Of a DNA stretch of 64,000 nt, positions 60,609 to 64,000 are shown in pieces. Source of the DNA: Allobosea sp. Root483D1 (GTDB taxonomy: Bacteria; Pseudomonadota; Alphaproteobacteria; Rhizobiales; Beijerinckiaceae); assembly GCF_001429505.1 (NCBI RefSeq), contig NZ_LMJW01000018.1, forward strand, positions 148,002 through 212,001, given 5' to 3'. Every line of letters starts with the position of its first letter. Within the stretch, counting starts at the first letter, position 1. Both the position numbers and the translations under genes were made by a program. Under the pieces are notes generated by a model. It was not told the DNA's origin. It did not search any database and saw nothing but the letters and a program-made list of their open reading frames with translations.

Positions 60609-61718
60609 ATGAAGATCGGCGGTCAGCACTACCGTACCATCTGGCTCGACGAGGACGGCTGGGGTGTCCGCGTCATCGACCAGACGCGGCTGCCTTTCCA
60701 TTTCGAAACCGTCAGGCTCTCGACCGCCGAGGAGGCGGCGCATGCGATCCGCCACATGACGGTGCGCGGCGCGCCCCTGATCGGTGCGACCGCGGCTTAT
60801 GGCGTCGCGCTGGCGCTGCGGGTCGATGCCTCAAACGCCGCTCTGGAGCAGGCGCTTACGCTGCTCGGCGCGACGCGGCCGACAGCGGTCAATCTGCACT
60901 GGGCGCTGGCGAGGATGCGCAGGCGGCTGACTGGCCTGCCGGAAGCCGAGCGGGCCGTGGCGGCCTATGCCGAGGCGGCGGCGATCTGTGATGAGGACGT
61001 CGCGCTCTGCCGTGCCATCGGCGAGCACGGGCGCAGGCTGATCCGCGAGATCGCCGCACGCAAGCCGGCGGGCGAGCCGGTCAACATCCTGACCCATTGC
61101 AATGCCGGCTGGCTCGCCACCGTGGACTGGGGCACGGCGCTGGCGCCGATCTACCTGGCGCATGATGCTGGCATTCCCGTCCATGTCTGGGTCGACGAGA
61201 CGCGGCCACGCAACCAGGGCGCGGCCTTGACGGCCTATGAGCTCGGTGGCCATGGCGTGCCGCATGCCGTGATCGTCGACAATGCCGGCGGCCATCTGAT
61301 GCAGCACGGCCTTGTCGACATGGTGATCGTCGGCACGGACCGGACGACCGCGACCGGCGACGTCGCCAACAAGATCGGCACCTATCTCAAGGCGCTGGCG
61401 GCCAGGGATAATGGCGTGCCGTTCTACGTGGCGCTGCCATCACCGACGATCGACTGGACGCTGCAGGACGGGCTGAAGGAGATCCCGATCGAGGAGCGTA
61501 GCCAGCGCGAGGTCACGCATCTGTTCGGCCAGAGCGAGGATGGCCGCACCGGCTTCTTCCAGGTCGCTGCGCCCGGCAGCCTGGCGTGCAATCCGGCCTT
61601 CGACGTCACCCCGGCGCGGCTGGTCACTGGCCTGATCACCGAGCGCGGCATCGCGCCGGCGAACGCCGAGGGACTGGCGAGGCTGTTTCCTGAGATGACG
61701 AGTGGTGAGGCGGCATGA
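60609..61718 (+). CDS. mtnA: S-methyl-5-thioribose-1-phosphate isomerase
   Basis: The 369-residue MtnA isomerises methylthioribose 1-phosphate to methylthioribulose 1-phosphate. It shows [15 protein letters not shown], the catalytic Cys in [18 protein letters not shown], and the Asp in [20 protein letters not shown], plus the family C-terminal [17 protein letters not shown]. It is ATGA-coupled to the aldolase gene and four bases after apt. Confidence 0.95.
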   Translation: MKIGGQHYRTIWLDEDGWGVRVIDQTRLPFHFETVRLSTAEEAAHAIRHMTVRGAPLIGATAAYGVALALRVDASNAALEQALTLLGATRPTAVNLHWALARMRRRLTGLPEAERAVAAYAEAAAICDEDVALCRAIGEHGRRLIREIAARKPAGEPVNILTHCNAGWLATVDWGTALAPIYLAHDAGIPVHVWVDETRPRNQGAALTAYELGGHGVPHAVIVDNAGGHLMQHGLVDMVIVGTDRTTATGDVANKIGTYLKALAARDNGVPFYVALPSPTIDWTLQDGLKEIPIEERSQREVTHLFGQSEDGRTGFFQVAAPGSLACNPAFDVTPARLVTGLITERGIAPANAEGLARLFPEMTSGEAA

Positions 61719-62359
61719 GCGAACTGAAACTGCGTGAGGAGATCGTTGCGGTCGCGCAGGCGATCGACAAGGCGGGCTTCTGCCCGTCGAAATCCGGCAA
61801 TGTCTCGGCTCGCTTCGGTAACGGGCTGCTGATCACGCCGTCGGGGCTGCCCTATGCGCAGACGAAGGCAGAGGATCTGATCCATCTGTCGCTCGATGGC
61901 GCGGTGCTCTCGGGCAAGCGCAAGCCATCGTCGGAATGGCCGTTCCATATCGAGATCTACAGGGCGCGGCCGGATGCGCAGGCGATCGTCCACACGCATT
62001 CGCCACGCGCCACGGCGCTCTCCAGTGCGCGCCGCGGCATCCCGGCCTTCCACTACATGATCGCGCTCTGCGGCGGCGCCGATGTGCGCTGCGCCGACTA
62101 CGCCACCTTCGGCTCGCCGGAACTGGCGGCGAACGCGGTTCGGGCGCTGGAGGGCCGCAAGGCGGTGCTGCTCGCCAATCACGGCGTGATCGCGCTCGGC
62201 GCGAGCCTGGCCGGGGCGCATACCATCGTCGCCGAAGTCGAGAACCTGGCCGGGCAGTATCTCGACCTGCTGGCATCCAGGCTCGAGCCGGTCATTCTCG
62301 ACGCTGCCGAGATGGAGCGCGTCTCGGCCAAGTTCGCAGGTTACGGAAAGGTCGGCTGA
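61715..62359 (+). CDS. class II aldolase/adducin family protein (FucA-like; probable 5-(methylthio)ribulose-1-phosphate aldolase)
   Basis: A 214-residue zinc aldolase of the FucA size and pattern: [20 protein letters not shown] (phosphate binding), the catalytic Glu in [13 protein letters not shown], zinc His pair VHTHSPRA, and the last His in [11 protein letters not shown]. It is translationally coupled to mtnA, so the natural substrate would be methylthioribulose 1-phosphate (and 5-deoxyribulose 1-phosphate), split to dihydroxyacetone phosphate plus (methylthio)acetaldehyde. MtnB dehydratase is a relative and an alternative, but no mtnC, mtnD, mtnW or mtnX lies near. Family firm, reaction inferred. 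Confidence 0.85.
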   Translation: MSELKLREEIVAVAQAIDKAGFCPSKSGNVSARFGNGLLITPSGLPYAQTKAEDLIHLSLDGAVLSGKRKPSSEWPFHIEIYRARPDAQAIVHTHSPRATALSSARRGIPAFHYMIALCGGADVRCADYATFGSPELAANAVRALEGRKAVLLANHGVIALGASLAGAHTIVAEVENLAGQYLDLLASRLEPVILDAAEMERVSAKFAGYGKVG

Positions 62360-62412
62360 TCTTACGAGCCGATCTCACCGGTTGTTAACGGCTCTCGTTT
62401 ATTGAGGGCCGG

Positions 62413-63720
62413 ATGAAGCTCTCGCGCTATCTGCTCGACTCGCTTGACGCCCTCGGTATCGGCGTTTGCGAGTACGATGAGCAGATGAGGGCCCTGTGCT
62501 GGAACCAGACCTTCCTGCAGATCTTTCCCGAGGATGAGGGCGAGATCTACGTCGGCGAGCCCTATGCCGACAATCTGGAGCGCTTTTATAGGCTCCGCCT
62601 CTCGCCCGAGGAGATGCCGGACATCGCAAGGCACGTCGCCGAAGGCGTGACGCGCCACGAGAACCAGACGCAGCCCTTCGAATTCATCCATAATGGCCGC
62701 AAGCTGCGTGCGTCCTCCTTGCGTGCGCCAGATGGCGGGCGCGTGCGGCTGTGGCAGCCGCTCGACGTCGAGAGCCATGCCGAGGCGGCGCCTGAGCTGG
62801 TGCTGCCAGTCATGGATGCGCTGCGCTTCATTCCCGACGGCGCCACGATCCTCGACGCGAAGGAGCGCGTGATCGCGGCGAACGACGCCTTCCGGCGGCT
62901 GTATGACCTGCCGCGCGGCACACCGGTGGTCGGTCGCACGCTGGACGAGATCATCGCCTGGTGCTGGCGCGGCGCTTCGCCCACAGGGGCCTGGCGGGCG
63001 GCGATCAGCAACGGCCTGCGCTATGACGGCGTGCCTTTCGAGATCGAACTGCCCGGCCAGCGCTGGCTCAGGCTGATCGCGCGGCACAGCACGGCCGGTG
63101 TCAGCTTCTTCACCCATGCTGACATCACCGTCGCCAAGCGCCAGCAGATGGAGCTGCTGGAGGCTCAGGAGGCCTTGCGCCGTGCCAATGCGGCGCTGGC
63201 GGAGCTCGCCGAGACGGACGGGCTGACCGGCCTCGCCAATCATCGCCGCTTCGTGGCGCGCTTCGCCGATGCCGCCGCCCGGCAAGAACCGCTCTCGCTG
63301 ATGATGATCGACGCCGACCACTTCAAGACGATCAACGATCGTTTCGGCCATCTGGTCGGGGATGCCTGTCTCAAGGCCATCGCCGAGGTCATCTCGGCCC
63401 AGGTTCCGTCGCCATCGGCGCTGGTGGCCCGGATCGGCGGCGAGGAATTCGGCGTCCTGCTCGGGAACACCGCTATCGAGGCGGCTCAGGACGTTGCGAT
63501 GGCCGTCCGCCGCGCCTTGCGGCGCGTGCCGTGGCGCCTGCTTCATGACGAGCTGACAGGCGTGACCGTCTCGATCGGCCTGTGCGCGGGAGAGGGGCCG
63601 CTGGACGGCAAGAGCCTCCAGGCTCGTGCGGACGAGGCGCTCTACGCCGCCAAGCGCAATGGCCGCGACCGCATCGAGCTGGCGGTCCCCCCAGCGGCAC
63701 CGCGACGGGCCGCCAGCTGA
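62413..63720 (+). CDS. diguanylate cyclase with PAS-like sensor region (GGEEF)
   Basis: A 435-residue protein that would make c-di-GMP from two GTP. The N-terminal 260 residues hold two PAS-like repeats of the PAS_7 kind (LLDSLDALGIGVCEYDEQMRA and MDALRFIPDGATILDAKER), with a short coiled coil leading into the GGDEF domain: ETDGLTGLANHRRF, IDADHFKTINDRFGH and the active-site RIGGEEFGVLL. The inhibitory RxxD site before GGEEF is absent (SPSA). No membrane segment. ATG 62413 follows a half-site-like TTAAC at 62385. It converges with the MaoC gene with no spacer (TGATCA). Confidence 0.9.
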   Translation: MKLSRYLLDSLDALGIGVCEYDEQMRALCWNQTFLQIFPEDEGEIYVGEPYADNLERFYRLRLSPEEMPDIARHVAEGVTRHENQTQPFEFIHNGRKLRASSLRAPDGGRVRLWQPLDVESHAEAAPELVLPVMDALRFIPDGATILDAKERVIAANDAFRRLYDLPRGTPVVGRTLDEIIAWCWRGASPTGAWRAAISNGLRYDGVPFEIELPGQRWLRLIARHSTAGVSFFTHADITVAKRQQMELLEAQEALRRANAALAELAETDGLTGLANHRRFVARFADAAARQEPLSLMMIDADHFKTINDRFGHLVGDACLKAIAEVISAQVPSPSALVARIGGEEFGVLLGNTAIEAAQDVAMAVRRALRRVPWRLLHDELTGVTVSIGLCAGEGPLDGKSLQARADEALYAAKRNGRDRIELAVPPAAPRRAAS

Positions 63721-64000
63721 TCAGCGTTTGCGCTCGATGAAGACGCAGCCGTCGAAGCTGAAGACGGTCTCGCCGTTCTGGTTGACGCCGGTGTTGTGGT
63801 GGAAGAACAGGCCCCATTCCGGACGCGAGAGGCTGGGACGCTTGTCGGCGACGGTCGAGTGATAAGTGATGCGGTCGCCGGCATAGACCGGCTTCAGCCA
63901 ACGCAGGTCCTTGAAACCGGGCGAGGGGCCGAGGCGCGGGGCGGCAGCCGGCGCGAGCGTCGCCTCCTGCCGGCGGCGGTGGCTGACCATCGCCGCCATC
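63721..64000 (-). CDS. MaoC family dehydratase, 5'-truncated by window edge
   Basis: The C-terminal 93 codons of a hot-dog fold protein of the MaoC/(R)-specific enoyl-CoA hydratase family. Visible parts are WLKPVYAGDRITYHSTVADK, RPEWGLFFHHNTGVNQNGET and VFSFDGCVFIERKR, matching the C-terminal strands and helix of that family. The catalytic Asp/His region of the N-terminal half is outside the window. Its stop shares TGATCA with the convergent diguanylate cyclase. Confidence 0.87.
   Translation of the reverse strand, partial: MAAMVSHRRRQEATLAPAAAPRLGPSPGFKDLRWLKPVYAGDRITYHSTVADKRPSLSRPEWGLFFHHNTGVNQNGETVFSFDGCVFIERKR

Noticed and set aside
57833-60610. 925-codon - frame over petB, petC, mtnP and apt
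   Set aside because: Antisense to four confidently identified genes with intact motifs; no domain in the translation.
1-64000. CRISPR array, insertion sequence, prophage or tRNA genes
   Set aside because: No regularly spaced repeats, no transposase or integrase reading frames, and no cloverleaf with T-loop GTTCRANNC plus acceptor pairing seen in the gaps I read; a tRNAscan run would be decisive.

Overview
The window is about 64 kb of dense, GC-rich chromosomal DNA from an alphaproteobacterium of the order Hyphomicrobiales (Rhizobiales). The pointers are a CtrA/ChpT cell-cycle pair, GANTC (CcrM-type) sites before ctrA, DUF1134 (EipA-type) and DUF1285 proteins, a FliI/FliJ/Che motility set, and the intergenic palindromic repeats typical of Bosea, Methylobacterium and Bradyrhizobium relatives. 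Cytochromes b and c1 are separate genes rather than the fused fbcH of Bradyrhizobium, so a Bosea-like genus is my best but weak guess. I saw no rRNA, tRNA, CRISPR array, phage or insertion sequence. This looks like core chromosome with a few accessory-looking clusters.

Layout. 1-3055: the 3' part of gpmI, a small hypothetical gene, and a TetR regulator with a GNAT acetyltransferase. 3188-14698: motility and cell-cycle block. It holds fliJ, an MFS transporter and a TlpA-like thioredoxin that separate fliJ from fliI, then fliI, ctrA, and a chpT-cheA-cheW-cheY-cheB-cheR operon. 14973-27322: housekeeping genes (cysQ, YHS protein, DUF1134, coiled-coil membrane protein, PfkB kinase with HAD hydrolase, YfhO-like membrane protein, ribA, cytochrome b561, Nudix, a 38-codon micro-ORF, metallophosphoesterase, SDR). 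27543-33640: uup, a small basic protein behind a strong operator-like palindrome, an acyltransferase, hyi-glk, and TauE/SafE. 33826-37404: an opgH-FkbM-exported protein operon. 37446-41466: a cluster of non-zinc MDR dehydrogenase, divergent PTPS-like protein, GT4 glycosyltransferase, SAM methyltransferase and GNAT. 41577-48666: a MoxR/DUF58/BatA-like envelope cluster. 48823-53800: DUF1285, nudL, DUF6111, cca, hemF, trmL and a secreted RidA. 54078-58903: an ABC exporter and petABC (cytochrome bc1). 59108-62359: mtnP-apt-mtnA-class II aldolase. 62413-64000: a diguanylate cyclase and the 3' part of a MaoC-like gene.

How the parts work together. CtrA and its phosphotransferase ChpT flank the chemotaxis genes, and the 8-mer TTAACCAT stands upstream of both. 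The mtn operon lacks the mtnB/C/D pattern and ends in a FucA-like aldolase, which suggests the dihydroxyacetone-phosphate shunt that recycles methylthioadenosine and 5'-deoxyadenosine. The best candidate for an undescribed system is 37446-40919. There a PTPS-fold protein that has lost its catalytic Cys, Asp and His positions is translationally coupled to a glycosyltransferase and a methyltransferase behind an MDR dehydrogenase. It could make or bind a modified pterin or related small molecule, but that function is inference.
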